Of a stretch of DNA of 64,000 bases, positions 30,775 through 41,748 are shown in pieces. The stretch's first letter is position 1. Each line of letters opens with the position of its first letter. Source of the stretch: Ariolimax columbianus (taxonomy: Eukaryota; Mollusca; Gastropoda; Stylommatophora; Arionidae); contig JAVGWX010000004.1 in assembly GCA_036924085.1 (NCBI GenBank), positions 77,859,090 through 77,923,089 on the forward strand, given 5' to 3'. The position numbers and the translations under genes are program-made. Under the pieces are notes generated by a model, which was not told where the DNA came from, made no database searches, and saw nothing but the letters and a program-made list of their open reading frames with translations.

Positions 30775-31045
30775 ACAAGTTTTTTTTTTAAAACACAGCA
30801 CCCGCAAAAATAAGAGGACATAGCTACAAATGAACTAAAGAGAGGTCCAGATTAGATATTGGGAAATATTTTTTTAGTCAGAGAGTGGTGGATGCTTGGA
30901 ATGCCTTGCCACGGGAGGTAGTGTAGGCAGGGACAATTAATGCATTTAAGAATACATTGGATACGCATAACTTTTAGAGCAAGGTAATATTGATTAAACT
31001 GGTTGGATACAGACTCTGTCGACTATTCTAAACCAGTATGAAGAC
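30775..31045 (+). mobile_element. CR1-like LINE, 3' end
   Basis: Encodes 'LDIRKYFFSQRVVDAWNALP' and 'INAFKNTLDTHNF', then an untranslated end with 'acagactctgtcgactattc' and 'aaccagtatgaagacgtt'. Same end as at 53608-54880 and, reversed, at 6095. Confidence 0.8.
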
Positions 31046-31685
31046 GTTAGGTTAAGTTGATACACGCTTTAGAAGGAGCACAGACGAAAACAGTAAGGAA
31101 AAGACAACACATACATAAACCCAAACATAACCAAACAAGAAGACACGCAATTCACGTGCGCCAGATCTGAACCCAAAGAGCAAGAGCAGACTGGTGAGGC
31201 TAAAGAGCATTTGGCGAAGCAGCTGAGCTCAAGAAGATGGTCCAAAAGAGGAATCGGGGGAGAACCATCGCAGCAGTTCTGTGAACGAACGGAAGCTAGA
31301 CACGGATTGCCGTTAAAGCCCCACTATACACAAATGGTTCTATCTAGCTTGAGTTCAGTTGTGTTGTTAGATGTCATATGGAGGTGTGGCCTTATTTTTT
31401 TCATATTATTTCGGTAGGCGAAAATCCACTGGTGACTTGCCATGGAGGGATATATGTGTTGCAGAAGCGTATACAATACATCGACGCCGAGAGCATATCG
31501 TCAGAGGCGAATAAAAATGTGATGTAGCCCCATTTGGCTATAAGACTTTTTAACTCTTAACTTTGCTCACATTCTCAACCACAAGAGTATAAAAGTCTGT
31601 TAAGTACAGAGCGGACTTCGGTGTTTTAATGAAAAGAAAGGACTCTAGAAACTATACTGTATTAATTATACATGCGTATAAGAGA
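31046..31685. other. Unclassified stretch
   Basis: No motif recognised. A 68-codon frame at 31211-31417 is unassigned. 31100-31330 has the look of a LINE 3' region but I cannot place it. Confidence 0.3.
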
Positions 31686-31689
31686 GAAT

Positions 31690-32265
31690 AGATGTCTTCA
31701 TATTATTTTGCATTTGAAGAAGAAGAAGATCAAGAAGAGGGTGAGTAGGAGGAGAAAGAAGAATAGGCAGATCAGGTGGAAAATAGGAATAGTGAAAAGA
31801 GGAAGAAGAGATGAAACAAAAGAAATTTGCAAAAAAACAGGAAGAAGACCTACATTACGAAGAAGAATAAAAGGAAGACATAGAAAAACATTGTAATAAG
31901 GAGAAGAAGAAAGAGAAGGAGAAGAAGAAGAGGAAAAAGAAGAAGAAGAAAAATTAGAAGGAGAAGAGGAAGAAGAAAGAAAAAAGAAAATGAAGATGAA
32001 GAAAGAAGGTAAAACAAGAGGTAGAAGATTTAGAAGACGAAAAAGAAGAAGAAGAAGAAGAAGAAAAAGAAGACGAAAAAGAAAAATAAGAAGAGGAAAC
32101 AGATCAAGAAGAAGAAGTAAAAAGAAGAAGAAGAAGTAGAAGAAGAAGAAGAAGAAGAAGAAGAAGAAGAAGAAAAAGAAGAGGAAGAAGAAGAAGAAGA
32201 AGTAGAAGAAGAAAGAAAATGAAAAAGAAGAATGAGAAGAAGAAGGAGAGGGCAGTGATCGCATC
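31690..32265 (+). repeat. GAA/AAG-rich low-complexity tract
   Basis: About 570 bp of nearly pure purine on the plus strand, dominated by AAG triplets. The 201-codon minus frame full of Phe/Ser/Leu is an artefact of this composition. Confidence 0.95.
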
Positions 32266-33390
32266 CTGATTACAAGTGAGATAAATGCGATTCTTTGTGG
32301 CACGTGCCAGACACAGAACGAGCGCTAGTAACAGCTAACCTAGATTCCCAAACAGTTAACACAGCAAAGCCAAACAGCAAACGATCGACACTGGAGTAGA
32401 ATCTAACGCCAGCGACACGAGGCATTGAAATTAAGCTAAGGCGTGTTGAATTCTATTCAACTTTATGTCATTCTACTACACAAAAAAAGCGAGCTTGAAG
32501 AATATAGAACGTGATTAAGAGCCAAGAAACATGAAGAGGGGAAAACAAGAGACCAATTCTTCCACCCACTTTGACATTAAAACAACAAGTTAAAAAAAAG
32601 GTCGCCCATCTGTCGTTTATTGTTGAGAGTTGGTTTTTTACGCTGAAATATTCCGAGTTTCAAGAAACTGCTGATCTCTTTTGGGGACTATGAACATTCG
32701 TGTTGCAGGAAACACAATCATGCCCTAGTTTTTATGTTTCAAGTTTCTTTATTCTTTTCACAAAATTTATCTTTTGTTTCGTTGTTTAGTATTCTAGTCC
32801 TGGATTCTGACTGATATGAACTGTTTGTATATTGATTTTTTGGCAGGGTGCATAGTGTCAGAGTCCCAATTATTAGCTTGGATATGTGCACAATTGTTCT
32901 ATCATTTCTATTTAACCGTTGGAGAGACGCTGGAGAGAAAGTCTGAGACGGAGACAGAGGGACAACAAGCAAGGGGTGAGTCATTTATAGGACAGGATAA
33001 GAGGAGGAATGGCATGACATGTGGAGTATCAATGTTATTGTGATGGGGGATAGCGTATTTGGTATCATGGGAATCAGTGAGTAGGCATGCGTAATGGGTA
33101 ATGAGTAATTTGGATGAATAACAGAAAGTTGAGACGAAAGGAAGGAGAAAAAGCTTTGTTCTTTCTGGCTTTACATTCTTATTTACACACGCGCCATAAA
33201 ACTGCGTTCACAACCAGGCAGAGGGTACTCACGGCCATTGTGGGCCCAGACACTGCAGAGAGGAGAAAAGCGGGTTGAGAGTGGAGTATTGAGAGTGACT
33301 ACGACATGAGACAGTGAAATAGGGCAGGGTTTAGTATTGGGAGGGTTTGGGGACGGAGGAAAGGATGACGCTCTCCTCCTAGCAGGGAGG
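32266..33390. other. Unclassified stretch
   Basis: No domain-bearing frame, no tandem repeat and no SINE or LINE motif seen. Confidence 0.35.
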
Positions 33391-33422
33391 TGGGGGGGGG
33401 GGGGGGGGCGGGGGGGGGGGGA
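33386..33422 (+). repeat. Long poly-G tract
   Basis: Two runs of G (16 and 11) separated by a single C. Capable of G-quadruplex formation and a likely assembly or sequencing trouble spot. Confidence 0.95.
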
Positions 33423-34192
33423 CAAGAGGTTCCGCTCAAGCACGTGAGTCTGGAAATATTTGACTGTGAGACAAAGACGGGAGGAGGGTAGCAGATTTTT
33501 TATTGACAATTTTTAACAGACAAACGAGAGTTAGGAGGAGACCCCCCAAGCAATTGTAGTGAAAGTCTCTCGTACCGGATGGAGCAAAAGTTGGTGGAAA
33601 TATGTGTAGATTCTGTGTGTGAAAGGGGGCGATGAAGAGGAGGGGCGGGGATGTGGGGGAAGAAATGTGGAAGAAGAAATAGGGGCCAGGGATAATTACT
33701 GAAGTTGTTCCCAAAATCTGCTTTAAAATTTAAAAAAATTATAATTATTATTAAACTAAAAAAAAAAAAAATTGCAGCGAGGAAAAAAGGAGGTCATGCT
33801 CTGAAGATTGTGTGTGCGTGTGTGAGTGAGATTGCGTATGCCCGGGTGAGTGTGTGATGGGATGGGAGGGAGAGATGGGAGGGTTTAAAGACGGGTTGAG
33901 TATCAATAAACTACGAGTGCCAGCTAGTACTTGATGTCAGCGCAATATGGATATTTGATGAGGATTTTAAAAATAAATTTGAAAGATTTGCGAGAGGAAA
34001 AAAGAAGTGACTTTCAGGGGAGGCGATCGAGATAAGACTGTCAGTATTAGTGGAAAGTTAGTCTTCAGTTTGTAGAGAAATATGTTGGAGAAGATATGGC
34101 TTGCGGCCGATAACTTTAATTAGATGAATATGTGAAGGGGATGGCCTCTTTGGGATATAGACAAAATACATGTTAACTAGGTTATATATATA
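33423..34192. other. Unclassified purine-rich stretch
   Basis: GA-rich, G+T segments near 33810-33880. No feature recognised. Confidence 0.35.
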
Positions 34193-34200
34193 TATATATC

Positions 34201-34495
34201 AACGCAAATGCAAAGGCCACCGTCCATCGTACACGATGAGGGCATAATTAATTTTGCGCTTTTTTAATTAGCGCTATTTTTAGTAAGGATTAACAACGCT
34301 ACTGTTTATCCTCACTCTCTCGTCTCGAGCCGCCTGACCCCAGTGGCAAGTTAAGGACAAGACGACTAGGGGGCGACTACGAGATGCAGGGGACTCCGCA
34401 TCAAGCACCCGTGAAAAAGACGGCGGAGTCCGGAGTCGAACCCACACCACCTGATCACGAGGCCGACGGCTTATCCACTTCGCCACGGAATCGCC
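34201..34495 (-). mobile_element. tRNA-derived SINE, second type, with TSD
   Basis: The minus strand starts GGCGATTCCGTGGCGAAGTG then GATAAGCCG (box A region) and GTGTGGGTTCGACTCCGGA (box B). The body has 'ggggtcaggcggctcgagac' and ends 'catttgcgtt'. TSD TATATATC at 34193-34200 and 34496-34503, within an AT microsatellite. Both promoter boxes look intact, so this is a relatively young copy. Confidence 0.82.
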
Positions 34496-34503
34496 TATAT
34501 ATC

Positions 34504-34792
34504 ACATTGTATATATATATCAGACACATATACAAGATCAATGCGTAGCAGCATTCTCTTCTTACCTCAAACTCATACGCACCCTCAGGGTGAGGCCCTT
34601 CCATTGCACTTTGGTTGGGGTTGACCTCTGAGATCGCCCTAACTAGCATAGATACATACAGACACATACAGACACACACAGACATACATTAAAACACTGA
34701 TTAATACGTCCTGATATCACCTAAAAGGTTGCGACCTGGGATGGAAAAAAAGTGCTTTCGCCAGTAGAATACAGAAAGGCAAACACTTTACA

Positions 34793-34823
<31 letters not shown>

Positions 34824-34984
34824 AGTACATAAGTTTACATATTATGGGCAAACCATCATAGAAGATGCCCGTAATGAGAAAGAGATTAAGACACCAATTG
34901 CATTGGCAAAAAAAGACCGTCAGAGAAAAGCAGAAGTTTACCTCATAGTGTATCAGGATAGAACTGAGTGAAGACAAGAATAAT
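34504..34984. other. Unclassified stretch with AT microsatellites
   Basis: (TA)n at 34508-34520 and 34793-34815; otherwise nothing recognised. Confidence 0.4.
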
Positions 34985-35345
34985 TTCCACTCATATATGG
35001 CCAATTGCACTGTATGGGACTGAAACATGGACTCTAGCGAAGAAGGATGAAAAAAGCTTGGAAGTGTTTGAAATGTGGTGCTACCGTAGAATGGAATGAG
35101 TGAGTTGGACAGAAAGAAGATCCAATGACGATGTACTCACTGACGTTGGCACACAAAGACAAATATTGAAAATCATACAGAAACGACGATTGGGTTGGCT
35201 TTGACACAGTGTGGGACATGAAAGCCTTCAACAGACGATACAATGGGACAAGATTCAGAAAAGAAGAGGGGCGACCAAGACTCATCTTTACACCTCAGGC
35301 ATGCAGAGACATTAAAGAATGCACCTAATCTAAAAGAAAGAGATC
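34985..35345 (+). mobile_element. RTE-type LINE C-terminal fragment
   Basis: Across frames it encodes 'KSLEVFEMWCYRRME', 'VSWTERRSNDD', 'LTDVGTQRQILKIIQKRRLG' and 'MGQDSEKKRG', and in the shifted frame 'RPRLI'. The same block is on the minus strand at 46310-47310. Decayed. Confidence 0.75.
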
Positions 35346-35434
35346 TGCAGAGAATATTGTCAAATGAAGAGACGTGCTCAAACAGCCAAACAACCAATCT
35401 CGTGTTTGATCAACCTGATAATGAGAAATACATA

Positions 35435-35682
35435 CATATCATCATCATCATGTGGCGTGTCCTTTATAGAATGTCGCTCCAATCACAGCCTGTCTGAAAG
35501 AACCTCTTTCCTTTCCAAAAACTCCAGCCTTTGCCATAGTCATAACCAGGCTTTCGTGAATTTATTGGTGCCATCGTCTTCTTGGTCTACCCTTGCCTCT
35601 TTTGCCTGACACCATACCTTCTATCATTGTTCTCTCGAAACCGTCGTGTCTCTTGATGTGACCAAATCATTTTCATTTTCTG
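35435..35682 (-). mobile_element. LINE C-terminal fragment with (ATG)n tail
   Basis: The minus strand encodes 'FGHIKRHDGFERTMIEGMVS' and 'GKRGKGRPRRRWHQ', stop, 'VIGATFYKGHAT', ending in ATGATGATGATG (35437-35450). This is the classic end of RTE-like LINEs (GHxxRxDGLExTxxEG, GKRxRGRPRxRW). Truncated upstream by the divergent LINE at 35690. Confidence 0.82.
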
Positions 35683-35689
35683 GCCAAAG

Positions 35690-36430
35690 TGGAATTGATA
35701 AACCAGTTCTCCTCAATGCTCAACTCTTGCCGAATGTCTGGGAAAACACTACGCTGTCTCACTACACCAAGGTCCGGGTAAATCAGACCTGCGTTCTTGG
35801 CACTCCCATGTATGGAAGCGAGACTTGGAGCACTTACACTAAACAGGAACGGCGGCTGAACACCTTTCACATGAGGTGTCTACGGGGTATATTGGAGATT
35901 GGGTGGCAAGACAGTGTGTCACATAAACCGGTCTTACAGAGAACAAACACTCACAGCGTGTATTCGGTGTTGAGCCAGCGACGTCTACGGTGGCTGGAAC
36001 ATGTTTATCGCATGGAAGACGACAGGCTGACAAAGGATACCCTTTATGGACAGCTAGCCATTGGAGTTAGAAGAATCCACACTGCGATTCAAGGACGAAT
36101 GCAAGAGGGAATGCAACATCCCATCCGAGGAAGAAATTGCTCAGGATCGAGTTATCTGGAGACAGTCAGTTAGAGCGGGCATAGTGGCTGCTGACGCTCG
36201 TAGAGGTCTCCTGGCTGGAGAGAAAAGAGAAAGACTGAAGAGATCAAGGAACAGCCAGATAAGCCAGCCTCCTTAGTTTGGTTGTGCCATCTGTGGCAGG
36301 GACTGTCACTCGCGGATCGGCCCTTACAGCCATAGCAGACAGTGTCGAAATACAGGTGACAGAACTGGACAAAACTTACAAGGCGCCACGTGCATGGTCT
36401 ATAGAGACTGAAACGCGTATGATGATGATC
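35690..36430 (+). mobile_element. LINE C-terminal region with Cys/His end
   Basis: The 175-codon frame (35646-36173) encodes 'CVLGTPMYGSETWSTYTKQE', 'RRLNTFHMRCLRGILEIGW', 'SQRRLRWLEHVYRMEDDR' and 'DTLYGQLAIG'. After a frameshift: 'LRFKDECKRECNIPSEE', 'RQSVRAGI', stop, and 'FGCAICGRDCHSRIGPYSHS', a C-x2-C-x9-H end. It terminates with ATGATGATG near 36419. RT core absent; not functional. Confidence 0.85.
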
Positions 36431-36439
36431 CAGCGCTGT

Positions 36440-37060
36440 GCTATCCGGAAGTAGCAGGACTATTTTATTTGCGTAGACGAGTTCAATGATGCACGTTTGG
36501 TTAATAGTGATTCCATGGTTCTGAGAGCTGAGGCGGTCCAGAAGCCAGTCGACAATCCGATAGAAGAGATTGGGACCAAGGACGCAGCCCTGTCTGACCC
36601 CAGTAGATGTTGGGAATATTTCATAGACAGTGCAGCGAGACGGATTCTGGCACCGGTAAACGTCTGTAACGCTTTAATCAAGTCTAGAAGCGGATCAGGA
36701 GTTCCGATGCCTTGCATGGCTTTCCACAGCACCGATTTGTTCACCGAATCGAAGGCCGCCTTTAAGTCCACGTACGCATCGCAAAGGGGCGAGTAAATGC
36801 GAGATGTAACTCTGCCAGGAGACGGAGCGCGAGGATGGCATCCACTGTTGATCGACCTGGCGTGAATCCTGACTGATGGGGGCGACGTTTTGAAACCAGC
36901 AGCGGTTTCAGTCGGACCAGCAGCACGGGAGTGAATGCCTTGCCTGGAACTGAAAGCAGAGTTATTGGCCTTTACTTGTTGCAGTCCTTGCGGCTACCAC
37001 TTTCCTTTGTAAAGAACGACAACTATCACATCACGTCAGTCGGTTGGAACACTTCCTGTC
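36440..37060 (-). mobile_element. LINE reverse transcriptase fragment (broken)
   Basis: The minus strand encodes 'HQSGFTPGRSTVDAILALRL', 'DLKAAFDSVNKSVLWKAMQG' (catalytic-Asp block, Asp near 36770), 'STGVRQGCVLGPNLF' and 'LVYANKIVLLLPD', where the usual YADD is YANK. The catalytic pair is therefore destroyed. Frameshifts occur near 36780 and 36640. Upstream continuation lies beyond a 28-bp array at 37377-37800. Confidence 0.82.
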
Positions 37061-37376
37061 CTCCAGACCCGAAGGAAGAGGTGGTGTAGAGCAGACCCGA
37101 AGGAAGAGGTGGTGTAGAGCAGACCCGAAGGAAGAGGTGGTGTAGAGCAGACCCGAAGGAAGAGGTGGTGTAGAGCAGACCCGAAGGAAGAGGTTGTGTA
37201 GAGCAGACCCGAAGAAAGAGGTTGTGTAGAGCAGACCCGAAGGAAGAGGTTGTGTAGAGCAGACCCGAAGGAAGAGGTTGTGTAGAGCAGACCCGAAGGA
37301 AGAGGTTGTGTAGAGCAGACCCGAAGGAAGAGGTGGTGTAGAGCAGACCCGAAGGAAGAGGTTGTGTAGAGCAGAA
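37060..37376 (-). repeat. 28-bp minisatellite inside a LINE
   Basis: About 11 copies of CAGACCCGAAGGAAGAGGTT plus GTGTAGAG, with GGTGGTG/GGTTGTG variants. It separates the RT fragment at 36440-37060 from its upstream protein region at 37377-37800, so it expanded inside the LINE. Confidence 0.92.
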
Positions 37377-37790
37377 CAGATGGCGTCAACTGAATAGTTT
37401 AGGAGTTTTGGATGGATGAGATTGGAGCTCGCTGGACGTTAGAGGGTTAGTGCTTGTCTGTGGATCGGGAGAACGTGCTACAGATTCATCTTCCAGGTCA
37501 AGGCAGGCCATGGCCGGTGGATGGTTCAAGGCCATCGTGTAGTGCTCACTCCACCTTGCCACCATTTCTTCATGCGTTGTGCAGGGTGAGCCATCTGACT
37601 TGTTTACGAACTCAACACTGTCGAAGGCTTTCTTCTTACATCCAGTGCGGAGAAGTTTAATGGCCTGGTAGGCGCACCTGAGATCATTAGATCTGAGATC
37701 AATTTCGACTGAACCAGCAATGTAATCCAGGTGTTCAATTTCTTCATTACCAATAGTGATCTTGGGAGGTTGGGGTATATATATATATAT
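37377..37790 (-). mobile_element. LINE pre-RT region
   Basis: Minus frame 37386-37780 encodes 'IDLRSNDLRCAYQAIKLLRT', 'GCKKKAFDSVEFVNKSDGSP', 'CTTHEEMVARWSEHYTMALN' and 'HPPA'. The motif 'EEMxxRWxEHYxxLLN' is the standard linker just before RT in many LINEs. The 5' end abuts an AT microsatellite at 37780. Confidence 0.8.
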
Positions 37791-37799
37791 ATATATACG

Positions 37800-38165
37800 G
37801 GGAGCATCACACAAATAATAAGAAAGAGGATCGGGGCTTTCGAGTCAAAATGCTACAGGAGAATCCTCAAAATACCTTGGGCAACGAAAATAGCAAATAA
37901 AGCCATCCTGCAAGATCGGAGTGTCGAAGAAAATTGGTTTATAAACCACAATATGTCTCAGAAACTGAGGTTTTTCAGCCACATCAAGCGCTATGACGGA
38001 CTGAAAAAATGCAGTTCTGGAGAGCATTGTTCTAGGAAGACAAAGCAGAGGTCGATGAAGACGTAGATGGAGAAGACATCAAGGACACCCTTGATCAAGG
38101 GGGCGGGGTGTCAGAGCAACGTGAACACAAGAAATAAAAAGAAAATGGTCGTGGCATGCCATTTA
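37800..38165 (+). mobile_element. RTE-type LINE C-terminal fragment
   Basis: Encodes 'RIGAFESKCYRRILKIPWAT' and 'KIANKAILQDRSVEENWFIN', then 'QKLRFFSHIKRYDGLKKC' and 'RRRHQGHP'-like sequence after a frameshift. It is the tail of an RTE-type LINE. It starts after the AT microsatellite shared with the oppositely oriented LINE. Confidence 0.8.
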
Positions 38166-38224
38166 GATGTGGGTGTTACTAAAGACTTAAGAATTCCATG
38201 TCTTTCTTGTTCTGTGTTTTAAAA

Positions 38225-39095
38225 TAATAATAATAGTTGTCAATCGCAAGCAAATATGGCGACAGTATCAGACTATTACTGTGAAATATGTTATCTTATC
38301 GCTGTAAAGACCAATCCTGGAACGGCCATACCCTGCCACATTCAGGGTACACATGTAGAGAGCCGGCAGTGAAGTCGTCCGTTTTATTTTTTCGTTGCAG
38401 CACTCTTTCTCTGAGCCTCAACGATGGATTTACTCTCTGCGATCTGAGCACCTTCGGTGATACTAGCGTTCCATGTGGCATAGTTTTGTGCAAGCATCTC
38501 CCAGGAGGTGACATCAATATTGAATCTTTTCAGAGACACTTTCAGGGAGTCTCTGTAGCGTTTCTACTCCTCCAACCTCTGCCCTTCTTGTGAACGTCTG
38601 CCTGTTGTGAGCTCACAGTAAAATAGCTGCTGTGGGATGCACTTATCTGGCGTGTGAACAGCAAAGTCCTTCCCATCTTAGCTGAGTTATTTGCAGAATT
38701 CAATGAATGCTCAAAACGTTTGAATTGCTAAAAATTTCAGAGTTAGGCACTTTGTCCCGCCACATATTCCTGCGTATCCTACACAGACAGCCTAAGGTAA
38801 AACGATTGAGCTGTCTGGCATGATTGCTATAAACTGTCCATGTCTCATAGACATGCAGCAGAGTTGATAACACCACATCACGATACACTTTTACATTGAT
38901 GGCGACATTGACGCGTTGTCGGTTCTAGAGCCTCCCAAACACTGATCTCGCCCTAGCAATCCTGTTATTGTCCTCACAGTTGATATTCGTCTCTAGTAAT
39001 GAGACTGTTTAGGTAAGTGAAGCTAGCGACTGCAGGTAGACGTTGATTCTGTATAGTCATTTTTATTTCGATCCACGGCTCCCCACAAAATAAGT
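38225..39095 (-). mobile_element. LINE C-terminal region with (ATT)n tail
   Basis: Minus-strand order: 'ASFTYLNSLITRDEYQL', 'DNNRIARARSVFGRL', 'INVKVYRDVVLSTLLHVYET', 'WTVYSNHARQLNRFTLGCLC', 'DKVPNSEI', then (after about 150 bp) 'KRFNIDVTSWEMLAQN', 'CGRVWPF' and 'IGLYSDKIT' (a degraded Cys/His end), and ATTATTATT at 38225-38235. Multiple frameshifts. Confidence 0.8.
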
Positions 39096-39544
39096 AAAGA
39101 TGTTTTCCATTTTCATCTTTTCCAAATATAAATCAATAAATCGATGCTGTATCGAAAATGAAGGTAGAACAAAGATACTAATACATATAGATAATGACTC
39201 AGTGATCGTACCAAGACCAAATCAAAACAACACTCGCGTTACTGCTATGAGGCCTTCGTCAAGCGAAAAAAAACTAACAAAAACAACTAACAAATTCCAA
39301 CAAAAATCCAGACAAGTAAAATCAGCATAAAATGGCTGGTAAACTTCAACCGCTAATATTACATCACGTCTAGGTTTTATTGTTATTTCTTAGTTTTCTT
39401 TCGTTCTTTGTTACTAACGAAGGCTTTGGCACTGAAACCTAGGTGTTTTGGTTTTATCCTGTTGCGGTCATTGAACCATTACCTATATATGTTTTTATCT
39501 ACTTCTTCCAAACACTTCTAGGACTACATGCCTTGCTATATGTT
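39096..39544. other. Unclassified stretch
   Basis: No feature recognised; a 76-codon frame at 39100-39330 has no resemblance to known domains. Confidence 0.35.
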
Positions 39545-40375
39545 GCACTAAATCACTCAGTGATAGTTATGATTCTTGGTCTACTGTCTAAATCACTCAG
39601 TGATATTTCTGTTTCTTGGTCAGTCTGTTTACTGTCTAAATCACTCAGTGATATTTATGTTTCTTGGTCAGTCTGTTTACTGTAAATCACTCAGTGATAT
39701 TTCTGTTTCTTGGTCAGTCTGTTTACTGTCTAAATCACTCAGTGATATTTCTGTTTCTTGGTCAGTCTGTTTACTGTCTAAATCACTCAGTGATATTTCT
39801 GTTTCTTGTTCAGTCTGTTTACTGTCTAAATCACTCAGTGATATTTCTGTTTCTTGGTCAGTCTGTTTGCTGTCTAAATCACTCAGTTATATTCCATTAT
39901 CTTGACCAATCAGTCTATTTTCAATCACTCAGTTATATTTCTGTACCTTGACGAATCAATTTATTTTCAATCACTCAGTTATATTCCAGTATCTTGACCA
40001 ATCAGTCTATTTTAAATGGCAGTGATATTTATGCATCTTGACCAATCAGTTCACTGTCAACCACGCAGTTATATTCCAGTATCTTGACCAATCAGTCTAT
40101 TTTCAAGTTATATTCCAGTATCTTGACCAATCAGTTCACTGTCAATCACTCAGTTATATTCCAGTATCTTGACCAATCAGTCTATTTTCAAGTTATATTC
40201 CAGTATCTTGACCAATCAGTTCACTGTCAATCACTCAGTTATATTCCAGTATATTGACCAATTAGTCAATTTTCAATCGCAGGGATATTTCTGTATCTTG
40301 TCCAATCAGTTCACTGTCAATCACTCAGTTATATTTATGTGTCTTATTAAACCATTTTACTGTCTAAATGATACA
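39545..40375 (+). repeat. 47/48-bp minisatellite with palindromic monomer
   Basis: 39545-39890: 48-bp monomers, GTCTAAATCACTCAGTGATA, TTTCTGTTTCTTGGTCAGTC, TGTTTACT. 39890-40375: diverged units (CAATCACTCAGTTATATTCC, AGTATCTTGACCAATCAGTC, TATTTT). The younger block contains AAATCACTCAGTGAT, a 6-bp inverted repeat around one C. 48 is a multiple of three, so long repeat frames arise and are not genes. Confidence 0.95.
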
Positions 40376-40382
40376 CTTCATT

Positions 40383-40625
40383 GAGGGACGGTATGGGCTA
40401 GTGGTTAAGGGACACAGCTCACAATCCGAAGGTGCTGGGTTTGCTCCCCATCACAGCACCGGCTGTTACCCCGGGGAAACAGACCCTTAGAAAAGGCAGG
40501 AGGAAGCAGACCCTTACATAAAATGAATGCCGGAGTCGGATGTACGGGGCCGACAGGCGTAAAATAAAAACATAGTGCAACGCACACCACACCGGCTTAG
40601 GGAATACAGAAATAAGACGAACTGA
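40383..40625 (+). mobile_element. tRNA-derived SINE-B
   Basis: TATGGGCTAGTGGTTAAGGG (box A), GGTGCTGGGTTTGCTCCCC (box B, one change from GGTTCGA), GTTACCCCGGGGAAAC, GACCCTTACATAAAATGAA, GGAGTCGGATGTACGGGGCC, GACAGGCGTAAAATAAAAAC and GTGCAACGCACACC. The latter half matches the 28S retroposon body. Partner copy at 5508 (minus). Confidence 0.88.
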
Positions 40626-41099
40626 AAAAAATACACTTCTTTAATTATTTGTAGATTTAGGTAAAGAACAAAAGTCGTGTGTATAGATTGGGCATTAATA
40701 CTGAAAGAATGACGATTATGATAATTAGAAAAGTAGCCTCGAAATATACAGATAACAAGCAGACGATCAAGTAGCAGAACAGGTCAAGTGGTCCTGATAT
40801 CTTGCGAATACAGTAACAGAAAGTGGGAGACGCCCAATGGAAACAGGAAGATAAGAGGGATAGCCAAACTTGTATTCACCAACATGAGTCACGTATTCAT
40901 ATCAGAACACGTCATTCAAATTAAAAATCAGTGTTACGTGCTCATCTTTACTGAATGATAAATAATATGGAAGATGACTACATTTTTGAAGAAGATAATT
41001 GAGGCCTTTGAAAAAAGAAATGTAGAGGAATGGTGCTCATCATCTATGGAAAAAAAAGAATAAATAAATAAGGTGAGGAAGAAATAAGGGAAGTGGAGG
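40626..41099. other. Unclassified AT-rich stretch
   Basis: Nothing recognised. Confidence 0.35.
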
Positions 41100-41395
41100 G
41101 GCGGCATAAAGAATTGATGAACGAAATCAGATTAGGGAAGGGTAGGGGGAGGGGGCGCATAGAGAATCGATGAACGAAATCAGATTAGGGAAGGGTAGGG
41201 GAAGGGGGCGCATAGAGAATTGATGAACGAAATCAGATTAGGGAAGGGTAGGGGAAGGGGGCGCATAGAGAATTGATGAACGAAATCAGATTAGGGAAGG
41301 GTAGGGGAAGGGGGCGCGTAGAGAATTGATGAACGAAATCAGATTAGGGAAGGGTAGGGGAAGGAGGCGCAGAAAGAATTGATGAACGAAATCAG
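41100..41395 (+). repeat. 53-bp minisatellite with G-quadruplex motifs
   Basis: Five monomers: GAACGAAATCAGATTAGGGA, AGGGTAGGGGAAGGGGGCGC, ATAGAGAATTGAT. Each has GGGAAGGGTAGGGGAAGGGG, a four-run G-quadruplex pattern with 2-nt loops. Confidence 0.95.
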
Positions 41396-41521
41396 ATTCA
41401 GACAGTTTTGATCACGTAAAAAGACAAAACAACTTGCTAAAAAAAAATACTATAAGGAAAAGTGAAAAGCAAAGACGGTAGGAGTAAATAACGTTATATA
41501 TATATATATATATATATATAC

Positions 41522-41748
41522 ATGCGAGACCCAGTGGTCTCGAGGTAAGGTGTTCGCCTCGGGTGCTGGAGGTCGCTGGTTCAAATCCCGGTAGAGAAAC
41601 CCTGATTTTTTTTCACGTGGATCATCGGGTAAATATTTCCGCTGATCTCTGAATCGTGAGATCAGACATCCGTGTGCAGTGGCGCGCACGTTAAAAATAG
41701 CTCTGCTCGGGCAAAATTCAAATGAAAAATCTACGGACGGATGGATGG
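41522..41748 (+). mobile_element. tRNA-derived SINE-A, best copy
   Basis: CCCAGTGGTCTCGAGGTAAG (box A) and GGTCGCTGGTTCAAATCCCG (box B), then 'gattttttttcacgtggatc', 'gatctctgaatcgtgagatc', 'gcgcgcacgttaaaaatagc' and a GGAT/GATA-rich end. It follows an AT microsatellite. Box B is one base from the GGTTCGAATCC consensus. Confidence 0.88.

Noticed and set aside
31698..32303. 201-codon minus-strand frame
   Set aside because: Phe/Ser/Leu runs are the complement of an AAG-rich tract; no domain and composition fully explains it.
37036..37389. 117-codon repeat protein (minus)
   Set aside because: A 28-bp array inside a LINE; the open frame is a chance property of the unit.
41522..41600. Functional tRNA gene
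   Set aside because: Boxes A and B fit, but the acceptor stem does not close and the sequence continues into a SINE body shared with other copies.
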